From the NCBI RefSeq assembly GCF_004769405.1, contig NZ_RQES01000010.1, positions 434,001-498,000 on the forward strand: 64,000 nt of DNA. Direction: 5' to 3'. How positions within the stretch are numbered: the first letter of the stretch is position 1; each line of letters opens with the position of its first letter. Positions 33,259 through 43,669 of this stretch are shown here, in pieces. The notes beneath the pieces were generated by a model. The model did no database searches and was not told the origin of the DNA. It saw nothing but the letters and a program-made list of their open reading frames with translations. The translations under genes and the position numbers were made by a program. The stretch comes from Leptospira selangorensis (GTDB taxonomy: Bacteria; Spirochaetota; Leptospiria; Leptospirales; Leptospiraceae).

Positions 33259-33267
33259 GCCGACTCC
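33246..33267 (+). repeat. Perfect 22-base palindrome over the narK stop codon
   Basis: The 11 bases GGAGTCGGCTT (33246-33256) are followed directly by their exact reverse complement (33257-33267). The RNA would fold as a nine-bp stem with a TTAA loop. The narK stop lies in the loop, and the nirB ribosome site follows about 15 bases later. No U-run follows, so it is more likely an RNA stability or processing element than a terminator. Confidence 0.5.
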
Positions 33268-33293
33268 TTAAAAGGGAAAGGAGATAGATAAAA

Positions 33294-35807
33294 ATGAAAC
33301 GGAAGTTAGTTATTCTTGGAAATGGGATGGTGGGTCATAGATTCGCCGAAAAAATCGCAGAGTATGGTGGAACGGAAAAATTTGAAGTAACTATTTTAGG
33401 CGAAGAACCTAGAAGAGCCTACGATAGAGTTCATCTTTCCGAATACTTTACAAATAGATCCGCAGATTCACTTTATCTTTCTCCTTCCGATTGGTATAGA
33501 ACCAACGGGATACGCTTATTGCTTTCCGAACCTGCTATCTCAGTGGATACAGTTTCCAGAAAGATAACTACTTCTGCCGGAACTGAATTACCTTTTGATG
33601 AATTGGTAATCGCAACAGGTTCTTCGGCTTTTGTGCCGAATTTCGAAGGTGTGGACAAACAAGGCGTTTTCGTTTATCGCACGATTGAAGACCTAGAAAA
33701 GATCATGTCTTATGCTAAACAAGTTTCCAAAGTAGCAGTACTTGGCGGCGGTTTATTAGGTTTAGAAGCAGCCAAAGCAGTTTTAGACATGGGAAAAGAA
33801 AGCCATGTAGTTGAATTCGCATCTCGTTTGATGCCTAGACAATTGGATGAGGCCGCTTCTTCCGTTCTAAAATCCAAAATCGAATCCTTAGGCGTTCGTA
33901 TTCATTTAAATAAAGAAACCAAACAAGCATTAGGCGAATCTAGCTTTCAAGGACTGGAATTCGTAGATGGTTCCGTTTTAGAAGTGGAGATGTTAATCGT
34001 ATCCGCTGGTATCCGGCCCAGAGATGAACTTGCAAAAAATTCCGGAATTGAGGTCGGACAAAGAGGTGGGATCATTGTAGACGATGAGTTAAGAACTAAT
34101 GTCTACGGAGTTTATGCAATCGGAGAAGTTGCACTTCATAAAGGAATGATCTACGGACTTGTGGCTCCAGGTTATGAAATGGCGGAGATACTCGCTTATA
34201 ATCTTTGTAGTCCTGGACAAAAAACGAAATCTTATGCAGGTTCGGATCTTTCTACAAAACTAAAACTGATCGGAGTAGATGTTGCTTCTTTCGGAGATGC
34301 TTTAGGCCAAACAGAACATCTTCCTATCGCTTATACAAATCCTCGTACAGGTGTGTATAAAAAATTAGTTCTTTCTACTGACGGTAAAAAGCTGAAAGGG
34401 GGAATTTTGGTAGGAGATGCGGATGCATATTCTAACCTTCTGACTCTTTACTTAAATAATGTAGAACTTCCTGCAGAGCCAGAGTCCTTGATTGTTGGAA
34501 CTCCTTCGGAAGAAGGTTCCGCATTCGGCTCTCTTCCGGATGATGCAAAGATCTGTTCTTGTAATAACGTTTCTAAGGGAGATCTTTTAGGTGCAATCCG
34601 TTCAGGTGCTTGTTCCGATCTGAAAGGTTTGAAAGAATGTACTAAGTCTGGAACCGGTTGTGGCGGTTGTATCCCTCAGATGAATTCCATCTTGAAGGAG
34701 GAACTTCGTGCACAAGGTAAAGTAGTCACCGAACATGTATGCGAACATTTTAAATACTCAAGACAAGAGTTATTCCAGATCGCAAAAGTAAAAGGGATCC
34801 GCAGCTTCGAAGAGATGATCCGTACTCATGGAATGGGGAATGGTTGTGAAGTCTGTAAACCTGCTGTGGCTTCTATCATCGCAAGTATTTACAACGAACC
34901 GATCCAAAAACATAGAGAGATCCAAGATACCAACGACAAGTATCTTGCAAACATCCAAAGAGGCGGGACTTACTCTGTTGTTCCACGTATTCCAGGCGGA
35001 GAGATCACTCCGGATAAATTAATCGTGATCGGTCAGATCGCAAAGAAGTATGATCTTTACTGCAAGATCACAGGTGGTCAAAGAATAGATCTACTCGGTG
35101 CAAGAATGGAACAACTTCCTGATATCTGGAAAGATCTAGTAGAAGAAGGTTTCGAAAGTGGACATGCATACGGTAAAGCAATGCGAACCGTTAAAAGTTG
35201 TGTGGGTTCTACTTGGTGTAGATACGGAGTACAAGACAGTACTGCGTTCGCAATCCGTATCGAAGAAAGATATAGAGGGATCAGGGCTCCTCATAAATTA
35301 AAATCAGCGGTCTCAGGTTGTATCAGAGAATGTGCGGAAGCAAGAGGTAAAGACTTCGGTATCATCGCCACTGAAAAAGGTTGGAATCTTTATGTCGGTG
35401 GAAACGGAGGTGTAAATCCTAAACATGCAATCCTTCTCGCAGCCGATTTAGACGAAGAGACCTGCGTTAAGTACATAGACAGGTTCATGATGTTCTATAT
35501 CAGAACTGCCGACAAACTTGTTAGAACTTCCGCATGGTTGGAACAATTAGAAGGTGGAATAGAGTATCTGAAAGATGTGATCATCAATGATAGACTTGGC
35601 ATCAACAAAGACTTGGAAGAAGAGATGAACCATCTTGTTGGAACCTATGTTTGCGAATGGAAAGACGTTGTGGATGATCCTGAAAAACAAAAGAAATATA
35701 AACATTTCATAAACAGCGAAGATGCCGACCCTACAGTACGTTTTATAGAAGAAAGAGGACAAAAACGTCCGGTTGATTGGCCTAAAAAAGAATTGGTTTC
35801 GAACTAG
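33294..35807 (+). CDS. nirB: Nitrite reductase [NAD(P)H] large subunit
   Basis: 837 residues. It comprises an FAD/NAD reductase (LVILGNGMVGHRF to about 400), a BFD [2Fe-2S] domain (CSCNNVSKG, then GTGCGGCIPQ), a second Cys-rich segment (GNGCEVCKPA), and a siroheme/4Fe-4S sulfite-nitrite reductase domain. The cluster ligands are CVGSTWC and CIRECAEARG. It reduces nitrite to ammonium in the cytoplasm with six electrons from NAD(P)H. AAAGGAGA gives a strong ribosome site 8-9 bases before the ATG. nirD follows after nine bases. Confidence 0.96.
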   Translation: MKRKLVILGNGMVGHRFAEKIAEYGGTEKFEVTILGEEPRRAYDRVHLSEYFTNRSADSLYLSPSDWYRTNGIRLLLSEPAISVDTVSRKITTSAGTELPFDELVIATGSSAFVPNFEGVDKQGVFVYRTIEDLEKIMSYAKQVSKVAVLGGGLLGLEAAKAVLDMGKESHVVEFASRLMPRQLDEAASSVLKSKIESLGVRIHLNKETKQALGESSFQGLEFVDGSVLEVEMLIVSAGIRPRDELAKNSGIEVGQRGGIIVDDELRTNVYGVYAIGEVALHKGMIYGLVAPGYEMAEILAYNLCSPGQKTKSYAGSDLSTKLKLIGVDVASFGDALGQTEHLPIAYTNPRTGVYKKLVLSTDGKKLKGGILVGDADAYSNLLTLYLNNVELPAEPESLIVGTPSEEGSAFGSLPDDAKICSCNNVSKGDLLGAIRSGACSDLKGLKECTKSGTGCGGCIPQMNSILKEELRAQGKVVTEHVCEHFKYSRQELFQIAKVKGIRSFEEMIRTHGMGNGCEVCKPAVASIIASIYNEPIQKHREIQDTNDKYLANIQRGGTYSVVPRIPGGEITPDKLIVIGQIAKKYDLYCKITGGQRIDLLGARMEQLPDIWKDLVEEGFESGHAYGKAMRTVKSCVGSTWCRYGVQDSTAFAIRIEERYRGIRAPHKLKSAVSGCIRECAEARGKDFGIIATEKGWNLYVGGNGGVNPKHAILLAADLDEETCVKYIDRFMMFYIRTADKLVRTSAWLEQLEGGIEYLKDVIINDRLGINKDLEEEMNHLVGTYVCEWKDVVDDPEKQKKYKHFINSEDADPTVRFIEERGQKRPVDWPKKELVSN

Positions 35808-35816
35808 GAGATAAAA

Positions 35817-36182
35817 ATGAATACAACCGCAAAAGAACCTGTTTGGATACCTGTCAGTACAGTAAGTGAATTTCCTGAAGATGGTGGAGTCTGCGCCAAA
35901 GTTTACGGAGAACAAATCGCGATCTTTCATTTCAGTTCCAGAAATGAATGGTTTGCGTGCGAGAACAAATGTCCTCATACGGGAGACATGGTTTTAGCAA
36001 GAGGGATGATCGGTGATTCTCAAGGAGAACCTAAGGTTGTATGCCCGATGCATAAAAAATCTTTTTCTCTTAGGACCGGTGCTTGTATCAGCGGAGATGA
36101 ATATTCCATAAAAACATTTCCGGTTCATATCGAGGACGGAACCGTTTATATCGGGATCGAAAGCCCGGGAACTCAGGGTTAA
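35817..36182 (+). CDS. nirD: Nitrite reductase small subunit (Rieske-type)
   Basis: 121 residues with a Rieske fold. Unlike enterobacterial NirD, it retains possible [2Fe-2S] ligands: Cys52-x-His54 (KCPHTGDMVL) and Cys76-x2-His79 (VVCPMHKKSF), like NasE-type subunits. It pairs with NirB. AGGAGATAAAA precedes the ATG. Cotranscription with nirB and cobA is evident from 5-10 base gaps. Confidence 0.92.
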   Translation: MNTTAKEPVWIPVSTVSEFPEDGGVCAKVYGEQIAIFHFSSRNEWFACENKCPHTGDMVLARGMIGDSQGEPKVVCPMHKKSFSLRTGACISGDEYSIKTFPVHIEDGTVYIGIESPGTQG

Positions 36183-36186
36183 GATC

Positions 36187-36957
36187 ATGAATCCTTCCAT
36201 AGGAAAAGTATATCTAGTAGGTGCTGGTCCGGGAAATCCGGACCTTCTTACAGTCCGTGCAGTAAAACTTTTAAGAAAAGCGGATATTGTTTTATACGAT
36301 GATCTTGTTTCCGCGGGAGTTTTGAAATACTGTAAAAAATCCGCGGTATTAGAATACGTCGGAAAAAGGATCGGACAACATAGTTGCCTTCAAACGGAGA
36401 TCAATCAAAAATTAGGAGAATATGCTAAACAATATTCTAATATAGTTCGTTTGAAAGGAGGAGATCCTTCCATTTACGGAAGAGCTGGAGAAGAAATAGA
36501 ATATCTTGCATCCTTAGGAATCGAATGTGAAATTTTAGCGGGAGTTACAACTGCTTCCGGAGCTGCTTCTAGTTTAGGAATTCCGCTCACTCATAGAGAA
36601 TATGCGAGAGAGATACTTTTCTTATCAGGCCATAAAAAGACGGGTAAAAATCCCGAAAGTTTCGAGGATTTAAACTTAGAAGGTAAAACTGTTTTGGTTT
36701 ATATGGGACTGAACAGTTTGGAAAGTATCCGGGAGAATTTACTGGAGTCCGGAAACTCTGGCTCTACTCCAATGGCATTCATAGAAAACGCCACTCTTCC
36801 CAACCAGAGATTGGTATTAGCAAATCTAGATACTTGTTTGGATAAAGCGGAAGAGTTTCAGATCAAGACGCCGGCATTATTGATCTTCGGGGAAATCGTG
36901 AGTTTTTATACTGAGCTGCAAAGGTTAAAAGAAGAAGGTAGGATCTCCTACTGTTAG
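36187..36957 (+). CDS. cobA: Uroporphyrinogen-III C-methyltransferase
   Basis: 256 residues. The SAM-binding signature VYLVGAGPGNPDLLTVRA lies near the N-terminus, and RLKGGDPSIYGRAGEE and GVTTASGAASSLGIPLTHR are intact SUMT motifs. It makes precorrin-2, the precursor of siroheme needed by NirB next door. It lacks the CysG oxidase/ferrochelatase half, so those steps must be encoded elsewhere. Confidence 0.93.
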   Translation: MNPSIGKVYLVGAGPGNPDLLTVRAVKLLRKADIVLYDDLVSAGVLKYCKKSAVLEYVGKRIGQHSCLQTEINQKLGEYAKQYSNIVRLKGGDPSIYGRAGEEIEYLASLGIECEILAGVTTASGAASSLGIPLTHREYAREILFLSGHKKTGKNPESFEDLNLEGKTVLVYMGLNSLESIRENLLESGNSGSTPMAFIENATLPNQRLVLANLDTCLDKAEEFQIKTPALLIFGEIVSFYTELQRLKEEGRISYC

Positions 36958-37017
36958 GAAAACTACTCGCAGTTTTCCTTAGCGGAATTATATTGATTCC
37001 TGCGGATTTCCGCTAAG
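36957..37017 (+). promoter_or_regulatory. Two tandem hairpins between cobA and moaCB
   Basis: Hairpin one: GGAAAACT (36957-36964) with AGTTTTCC (36971-36978). Hairpin two: CTTAGCGGAA (36978-36987) with TTCCGCTAAG (37008-37017), a 10-bp stem with a 20-base loop. The second ends just before the moaCB ribosome site AGAGGAAG, so folding could affect its translation. It is too small for the known Moco riboswitch. Termination, processing or translational control are all possible. Confidence 0.45.
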
Positions 37018-37024
37018 AGGAAGC

Positions 37025-37939
37025 ATGAACGATATAACCGGAAAAAAAACAACTCTTAGAACTGCCCAGGCAGAAGGTTTTGTATTTTGCAAACCGGAAA
37101 CCATTATTAGGATCAAAGAAAATACTCTTCCTAAAGGTGATTTATTCGGAGTTGCGAAGGCAGCCGCACTTCTCGGCTCTAAAAAAACTTCGGAATTAAT
37201 TCCTCATTGCCATCCAGTTTCCATTGATTCATTTCAAATTGAATTCGAAGTTCTTTCCGACAAAAACGCCGTCAGGATCTTAACAACCGCCAAATCTATC
37301 GGAAAAACAGGTATAGAAATGGAAGCTTTAACCGGTGTTAGCGTAGCTTCATTAGTGATTTATGATTTACTAAAACCTATAGATAAAGAACTGGAAATTT
37401 CCTCGATTCGCCTTTTAGAGAAGAAGGGTGGAAAAACGGACTCTCAGATAACAAAATTTGCAGCAGGTTCCAAAGCCGGGATACTAGTCTGTTCCGATTC
37501 CACCTTCCAAGGAAAAAGAGAAGATGGTTCCGGAAAAGCGATCTTAAATCTATTAAAAGAGCATGATGTAGAAACTGTTAAATCTGAAATTCTTCCCGAT
37601 GAACCGGAACAGATACGAAATAGAATATTAGAATGGTCTAAACTAGGTTTAGATCTGATCGTTACCACCGGAGGAACAGGTCTCGGCCCCAGAGATAATA
37701 CACCGGAAGCAATAAAAGAAATTTTGGAGCAAGAAATCCCGGGTATTGCAGAAGCTATGAGATCTTTCGGACAAGATAGAACTCCATTCGCGATGTTATC
37801 CAGATCAATTGCAGGCAGGATCGGCAAAACCTTAGTAGTGTCCGTTCCTGGAAGTACAAATGGAGCCACTGAAAGTTTACAGGCAATTCTTCCTGCAGTA
37901 TTTCATGCTAAAAAAATGATGAGAGGAGAAGGACATTGA
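37025..37939 (+). CDS. moaCB: Bifunctional MoaC-MoaB molybdopterin synthesis protein
   Basis: 304 residues. Residues 1-145 are MoaC (LIPHCHPVSIDSF and KTGIEMEALTGVSVASL), which makes cyclic pyranopterin phosphate. Residues about 150-304 are MoaB/MogA (LIVTTGGTGLGPRDNTPEA, then VVSVPGSTNGATESL), which adenylylates molybdopterin. Both active-site regions look intact. The fusion is continuous with no frameshift. It supplies the cofactor of the nitrate reductase encoded 9 kb away on the other strand. The last bases overlap the moeA start. Confidence 0.93.
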   Translation: MNDITGKKTTLRTAQAEGFVFCKPETIIRIKENTLPKGDLFGVAKAAALLGSKKTSELIPHCHPVSIDSFQIEFEVLSDKNAVRILTTAKSIGKTGIEMEALTGVSVASLVIYDLLKPIDKELEISSIRLLEKKGGKTDSQITKFAAGSKAGILVCSDSTFQGKREDGSGKAILNLLKEHDVETVKSEILPDEPEQIRNRILEWSKLGLDLIVTTGGTGLGPRDNTPEAIKEILEQEIPGIAEAMRSFGQDRTPFAMLSRSIAGRIGKTLVVSVPGSTNGATESLQAILPAVFHAKKMMRGEGH

Positions 37940-39132
37940 TCTCCGTCCAAGAAGCTCTAAAACTAGTAGAATCTTCTGCGAGTGAATCTTCTCCCGAAAA
38001 TACTGATTTAGAAAATTCTCTCGGCAAAGTGCTAAGAGAAAAGATCTATGCGGATAGAGATTACCCTCCTTTTCATAGGGCAACTATGGATGGATTTGCT
38101 TTGAAATCGGAAGGTTTTTCCGAAGATCGAATTTATTCTTATACAAGAGAGTTACGTGCGGGAGAGTCTTTTCAACTAGAAAGCGGAGAAGAAGCCATCC
38201 GTATCATGACAGGCGCTCCAGTTCCCGAAGGTTTTGATCTAGTCATCAAAATAGAAGACTCTGAAGATTTAGGAATTTCTAATGGAAAGAAACAAGTTCG
38301 CTTTCGAACTGAAAAATTCGGCTCCTTCTCCAATATAGCGATCCAAGGAGAAGATCTAAAAAGAAATCAAGAAATCTTAAATGAAGGAACGTTGATCACT
38401 GCCTCTGTTCTTTCTTTACTTTCTTCCTTAGGGAAATATTCAGTTCAAACTTCTAAACTTCCTAGAGTAAGAGTGATCTCAACAGGTAACGAGATCGTGG
38501 GTCCTGGCGAAATTCCAAAACCTTGGCAGATCAGAGATTCCAATTCTTATTCTATTCGATCTTTATTAAAAAAATATGGTATAGTTCCTCTATCCATCAC
38601 TCGAGCGGGTGACGATCCGATTATTTTGGAAAAAGCAGTATTGGAAGGTTTAGATTCTGATCTTCTTATTCTCTCCGGTGGAGTTTCTATGGGGAATTTA
38701 GACCTGGTTCCTAAAATCTTGGAAACTTCCGGTGTAAAAGAAATCTTTCATAAGGTAAGAATCAAACCCGGAAAACCGATTTGGTTTGGTAAGAAGAATG
38801 AACAGGCGGTCTTTGGTCTACCCGGGAATCCATTCAGTGTTCAGGTTTGTTTCCGGATTTTTGTAGAGGCTTATTTACGAAAATTTTTAGGACTTTCTTC
38901 GGAGAAACCTATCCTTCTGCCGTTTGCAGGAGAAAGAAAAAAGAAAAACAAACTGACCGAGTTCTTTCCGGTTTCTTATGAGACCAAAGTCCAAACTTTT
39001 TTGTCTGAAAAGAAGTTTAACGGAAGTGGAGATATTCGAGCAGGAATTTTTTCAGACGGACTAGGAGTCCAATTTTCAGAAACGGAAAATTTGAAAGAGG
39101 GAGATCTGTTGGAATTCCATCCCTGGACCTAA
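37936..39132 (+). CDS. moeA: Molybdopterin molybdenumtransferase
   Basis: 398 residues. Family segments: RDYPPFHRATMDGFAL near residue 50, IRIMTGAPVPEGFD, VISTGNEIV, LSGGVSMGNLDLV and VFGLPGNPFSVQV. MoeA inserts molybdate into adenylylated molybdopterin. The start is TTG in a TTGA overlap with the moaCB stop, with AGGAGAAGG well placed. It is the last gene of the operon. MoaA, MoaD and MoaE are not in this window. Confidence 0.94.
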   Translation: MISVQEALKLVESSASESSPENTDLENSLGKVLREKIYADRDYPPFHRATMDGFALKSEGFSEDRIYSYTRELRAGESFQLESGEEAIRIMTGAPVPEGFDLVIKIEDSEDLGISNGKKQVRFRTEKFGSFSNIAIQGEDLKRNQEILNEGTLITASVLSLLSSLGKYSVQTSKLPRVRVISTGNEIVGPGEIPKPWQIRDSNSYSIRSLLKKYGIVPLSITRAGDDPIILEKAVLEGLDSDLLILSGGVSMGNLDLVPKILETSGVKEIFHKVRIKPGKPIWFGKKNEQAVFGLPGNPFSVQVCFRIFVEAYLRKFLGLSSEKPILLPFAGERKKKNKLTEFFPVSYETKVQTFLSEKKFNGSGDIRAGIFSDGLGVQFSETENLKEGDLLEFHPWT

Positions 39133-39194
39133 TCCAGATTGACCCAAGTGGCTCATCGATTGAAATAAGACTATAAATTATCTCAAAAATGTTT

Positions 39195-39210
39195 TGTAGG
39201 AACTCCTACA
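39195..39210. repeat. Short palindrome TGTAGGA-AC-TCCTACA
   Basis: A seven-base inverted repeat with a two-base centre lies 13 bases before the icd ATG and next to GGAGGG, the ribosome site. I recall short palindromes of this kind (GTAGGAACTCCTAC) as common between leptospiral genes. A count of copies in the genome would show whether it is a repeat family. Confidence 0.35.
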
Positions 39211-39223
39211 TCGGAGGGTCTGT

Positions 39224-40690
<1,467 letters not shown>

Positions 40691-40691
40691 A

Positions 40692-41102
40692 TTAAACTTG
40701 GTTCATTAGAATTTTTTTAAAAGAATCCAAAGACACAGGTTTGATTATATAATCTTTTACTAATGGAATTTCTTTAGCTCTTCTTAGATCAGAATCATCT
40801 ACAGAAGAGCTAACCATATAAATTTCAGGTTTTTTGCTGAGTAAGTTCACAAAGTTCGCGTACTCGTCTAAAAATTGCCAGCCGTCCATAAAAGGCATAT
40901 TAATATCTAAGAATATAAAATCAGGAATGATATCCGGCTCACTCTGGTGTTCTTTCAAAAAGCTGATCGCACCTTCTCCGTCCGGAAATACTTTTAAACT
41001 TTCGACAGCACCTGTCTTTTCGATGGTTCTTTTAGCGATCTCGACAAAGATCGCATCGTCATCTACAAGTAATAGTTTCTGTTTTTTAGATAGCGAATTC
41101 AT
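40692..41102 (-). CDS. Single-domain response regulator
   Basis: 136 residues, a receiver domain only. The acidic pocket is VDDDA (about 13-17), the phospho-acceptor Asp66 is in FLDINMPFMDG, and the conserved Lys is in IIKPVSLDSFKK. There is no output domain, so it probably relays phosphate or acts by protein contact. It overlaps the 3' end of the histidine kinase gene by 17 bases, so the two are a cognate pair. Confidence 0.93.
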   Translation of the reverse strand: MNSLSKKQKLLLVDDDAIFVEIAKRTIEKTGAVESLKVFPDGEGAISFLKEHQSEPDIIPDFIFLDINMPFMDGWQFLDEYANFVNLLSKKPEIYMVSSSVDDSDLRRAKEIPLVKDYIIKPVSLDSFKKILMNQV

Positions 41103-42999
41103 TTGCTTTAGAAAGATGTATTATAAATTTCGTGCCCTGTCCAGGGGTACTTTCCACATGGATTTCTCCTCCCAAGGATTCGATTTGGTTTTTGGTCATG
41201 AACAGACCTAAACCTCTTCCGTCCGTGTTTCGGTGAAATCTTTTGTGTAATTTAAAAATTTGATCCCCATGTTTATTTAAGTCAATTCCTAAACCGTTAT
41301 CCTGCACTTCCAAAACGTGATTTCCGTGAGACCAATATGTCCTAAATCGGATCACTGGATGAGGGGATTCACATCTATATTTCAAAGAATTAGAAAGTAG
41401 ATTTAAGAATATACTCTCCAAATAGACCGGAGGGTAGACAATTGAAGGAGATTCAGAAAAATCTGCAATGATTTCGGCATCACATTCCAATATTTGGCCT
41501 AAAAACATTGCCTTTACTCTGGAAAACACCGATTCGAATAGTATTTCTTCCGAAACAACCTTTGGACTTTGTCTTATTTTGATAACTTCAACGATTTCGT
41601 TTAATGTTTTAAGTAATTGGTCAGAGGTAGTCTTGAGATAGTCCATATATTCGACTTTCTCTTCTTCCGTTTCCGCTTCTTCTAAAAACTTTACTAGCGT
41701 GGAGATGTTACCGATTGGAGATCTCATATTATGGGATACAATCTGGTTAAATTCCTCTAACTGAGAGATCCTTTCTTTTAAATGAGTTCCTACTGATCTA
41801 AGCCTTGCATTTTTTTCTCTTAGGATATTTTCTAAGATCCGTTTGCGAGAGATATCCTGGATCTGAGCAACGATGAACATTAGTTCTCCCGAATCTTTTC
41901 TAACTGCAACTCCAGTGATAAATACCCAAACTATATGTCCTTTTTTATGGATGTATCTTTTTGCAAATTGAGCGCCGTTTCTTTCCCCATCGATAATTTT
42001 GCGAAATGCTTCCGCACCAATATTTAGATCTTCAGGATGAGTAACGTCTTGGAAAGATTTGAAAAGAAGTTCGTCGGGTTCATATCCTAACATCTTTGCA
42101 AAGGACTGATTGAGCTCCAAAAAATGCCCATTCTTATCCAATAGAATGATCCCGTTACCGGAACTATGAAATGCTTCGGAAAATTTTTTCTCGCTTAAGC
42201 GGATCTCTTCTTCTACCAATTTAGAAAGAGTGATGTCTTGCATCGCACCGTATACCCCAACAATCCTTCCATCTGAATATGCGGGTTTACCTTGGGTCCG
42301 AACCCAGATCACTCTTCCAGTCTCTGTGACCATTCTATGTTCCACAGAGTACGTCTCACCTTTTTGATAGACTCTTAAATTATTCTCTCTTAACTTTTCC
42401 ATGTCTTCAGAATAAGAATATTTCTGATACACAGTATCTCTATCAATACCTAGAGAAGGGTCTCTTTCTAAGATCCTATAAATTTCAGAAGACCAATACA
42501 AACTACCTGTTTCGATATTGGATTCCCAAGCCCCTACTTTTGCGAGTTCTGCCATGATAGATGAGAATTTTTTTTCCTGCTGCAAACTCTCCGTTAGTCG
42601 TACTTGATCGGTAACATCTCTAGAAGTTGTGTTTAAATAAGTGACCGTACCTTCTTTATTTTTAATTGGCTGGGTCAAGGTTTGGAACCAAACATAGTCC
42701 CCATCCTTCTTCAAAAAACGATATTGAGTAGCGACCGTAGGTCTTCCCTCTTTGGCAGGATTATGAGAATCAATAATAATACGTTCCCTATCATCAGGAT
42801 GAATAAAGTCGTATGGATTCCGACCCAACATTTCTTCCGGTTTAAAACCGGTAAGAGTTTCGATGATAGGATTTACATAAAGATAGATCCCTTCCGGGTC
42901 GTGTAAGCAGATTAGTTCTCGGCTTGTTTCGATCAAGATCTGGTACAAATCTTGGTTTTGATCCAATTTGATTTTTTCCTGACCTGTTCTTTCTTCCAT
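41086..42999 (-). CDS. PAS-domain sensor histidine kinase
   Basis: 637 residues with no membrane segment. There are three PAS/PAC units (about 15-135, 145-265 and 270-390; for example RFLKKDGDYVWFQTLTQPI and YIHKKGHIVWVFITG). The HisKA helix follows with phospho-acceptor His423 (VSHNMRSPIGNIS). The ATPase domain has FLNLLSNSLKY, VQDNGLGID and GRGLGLFMTK. It is a soluble sensor; the signal is unknown. The response regulator encoded immediately downstream overlaps it. The ATG has no clear Shine-Dalgarno. Confidence 0.93.
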   Translation of the reverse strand: MEERTGQEKIKLDQNQDLYQILIETSRELICLHDPEGIYLYVNPIIETLTGFKPEEMLGRNPYDFIHPDDRERIIIDSHNPAKEGRPTVATQYRFLKKDGDYVWFQTLTQPIKNKEGTVTYLNTTSRDVTDQVRLTESLQQEKKFSSIMAELAKVGAWESNIETGSLYWSSEIYRILERDPSLGIDRDTVYQKYSYSEDMEKLRENNLRVYQKGETYSVEHRMVTETGRVIWVRTQGKPAYSDGRIVGVYGAMQDITLSKLVEEEIRLSEKKFSEAFHSSGNGIILLDKNGHFLELNQSFAKMLGYEPDELLFKSFQDVTHPEDLNIGAEAFRKIIDGERNGAQFAKRYIHKKGHIVWVFITGVAVRKDSGELMFIVAQIQDISRKRILENILREKNARLRSVGTHLKERISQLEEFNQIVSHNMRSPIGNISTLVKFLEEAETEEEKVEYMDYLKTTSDQLLKTLNEIVEVIKIRQSPKVVSEEILFESVFSRVKAMFLGQILECDAEIIADFSESPSIVYPPVYLESIFLNLLSNSLKYRCESPHPVIRFRTYWSHGNHVLEVQDNGLGIDLNKHGDQIFKLHKRFHRNTDGRGLGLFMTKNQIESLGGEIHVESTPGQGTKFIIHLSKANEFAI

Positions 43000-43332
43000 A
43001 AAATGTAAGAACTTGCTCTATTAGCTAATACATATAAAGACGACTTAGACGAGTACAATGCGAACAAAAAAGGTCGAAAATCCCGAAATGTAAGGGATTT
43101 ATTGCTGCAAAATAAACTGATCTAAGATTTCAAATTTCACTCAGAACTAAACTTTTCGTCCTAGAACGAGTGATCTGTTTTTGAGGATTCGGTCCCGAAA
43201 AAGGAACCATTTTTCGCGTGAGTTTTATCTCTTTTAGAAGAATCAAAAAGAGGAAAAGTAAATTAGAAAAACGTAATTTGATTAATAGGAGAAGTTTTCC
43301 GGTCCGGATAAGACCGAAAACTTCAGGCCTGA
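43000..43332. other. Gene-free stretch between the kinase and ferredoxin genes
   Basis: No open frame with a believable start is present. The left half must carry the kinase promoter. The right end contains the ferredoxin-gene hairpin listed separately. Nothing else is recognised. Confidence 0.4.
43291..43324 (-). terminator. Long hairpin after the ferredoxin gene
   Basis: On the minus strand GAAGTTTTC-GGTC pairs with GACC-G-GAAAACTTC (13 pairs, one bulged G) around a seven-base loop, nine bases after the ferredoxin stop. A U-run is lacking, so it may be a mRNA-end stabiliser or a weak terminator. Confidence 0.5.
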
Positions 43333-43566
43333 TTATTCTCCGTCGTCTCCGATCGCTTCCACTGGACAGATTTCCATAGCTTTACGAGCGGCAATCGCTT
43401 CTTCCGGACTGGCAGGCTGTTTATGAAAATATACCTTAGACTCATCGTCGGTATACTTCAAAAGTTGAGGAGCCTCTTCCAAGCAGTCATTACAAGGCAC
43501 ACAGCTATTATCAATATAGAATTTGCCCGGAACGTTTTCCGGAACTTTGTCATTCTTATCTGCCAT
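43333..43566 (-). CDS. Single-cluster ferredoxin
   Basis: 77 residues, acidic. Cysteines 22, 25 and 28 (CVPCNDC) plus Cys67 (ICPVEAIG) make one [4Fe-4S] site of the monocluster ferredoxin type. The segment between the two parts (DESKVYFHKQPASPEEAIAARKAME) is typical of this family. It is a small cytoplasmic electron carrier; the partner is not known. It is transcribed away from the GMC oxidoreductase genes. Confidence 0.88.
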   Translation of the reverse strand: MADKNDKVPENVPGKFYIDNSCVPCNDCLEEAPQLLKYTDDESKVYFHKQPASPEEAIAARKAMEICPVEAIGDDGE

Positions 43567-43607
43567 GAATACTAAGGATTATCGAACGTTTGGAACGTCA
43601 AGTTGGT

Positions 43608-43621
43608 TTTCTATATAGAAA
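43608..43621. promoter_or_regulatory. Perfect 14-base palindrome in a divergent promoter region
   Basis: TTTCTATATAGAAA lies between the ferredoxin gene and the Tat-exported protein gene. A near copy (TTTCCTATATAGAAA) is at 12814-12828. It may be an operator or a chance AT-rich dyad. Confidence 0.3.
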
Positions 43622-43669
43622 CGGGTAGGATAGGATTGACAACTCCAAGAATCGAAGGAAAACACTGCA

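Noticed and set aside
37460..37480. Possible frameshift joining moaC and moaB
   Set aside because: The frame is continuous and the fusion is a known MoaCB architecture.
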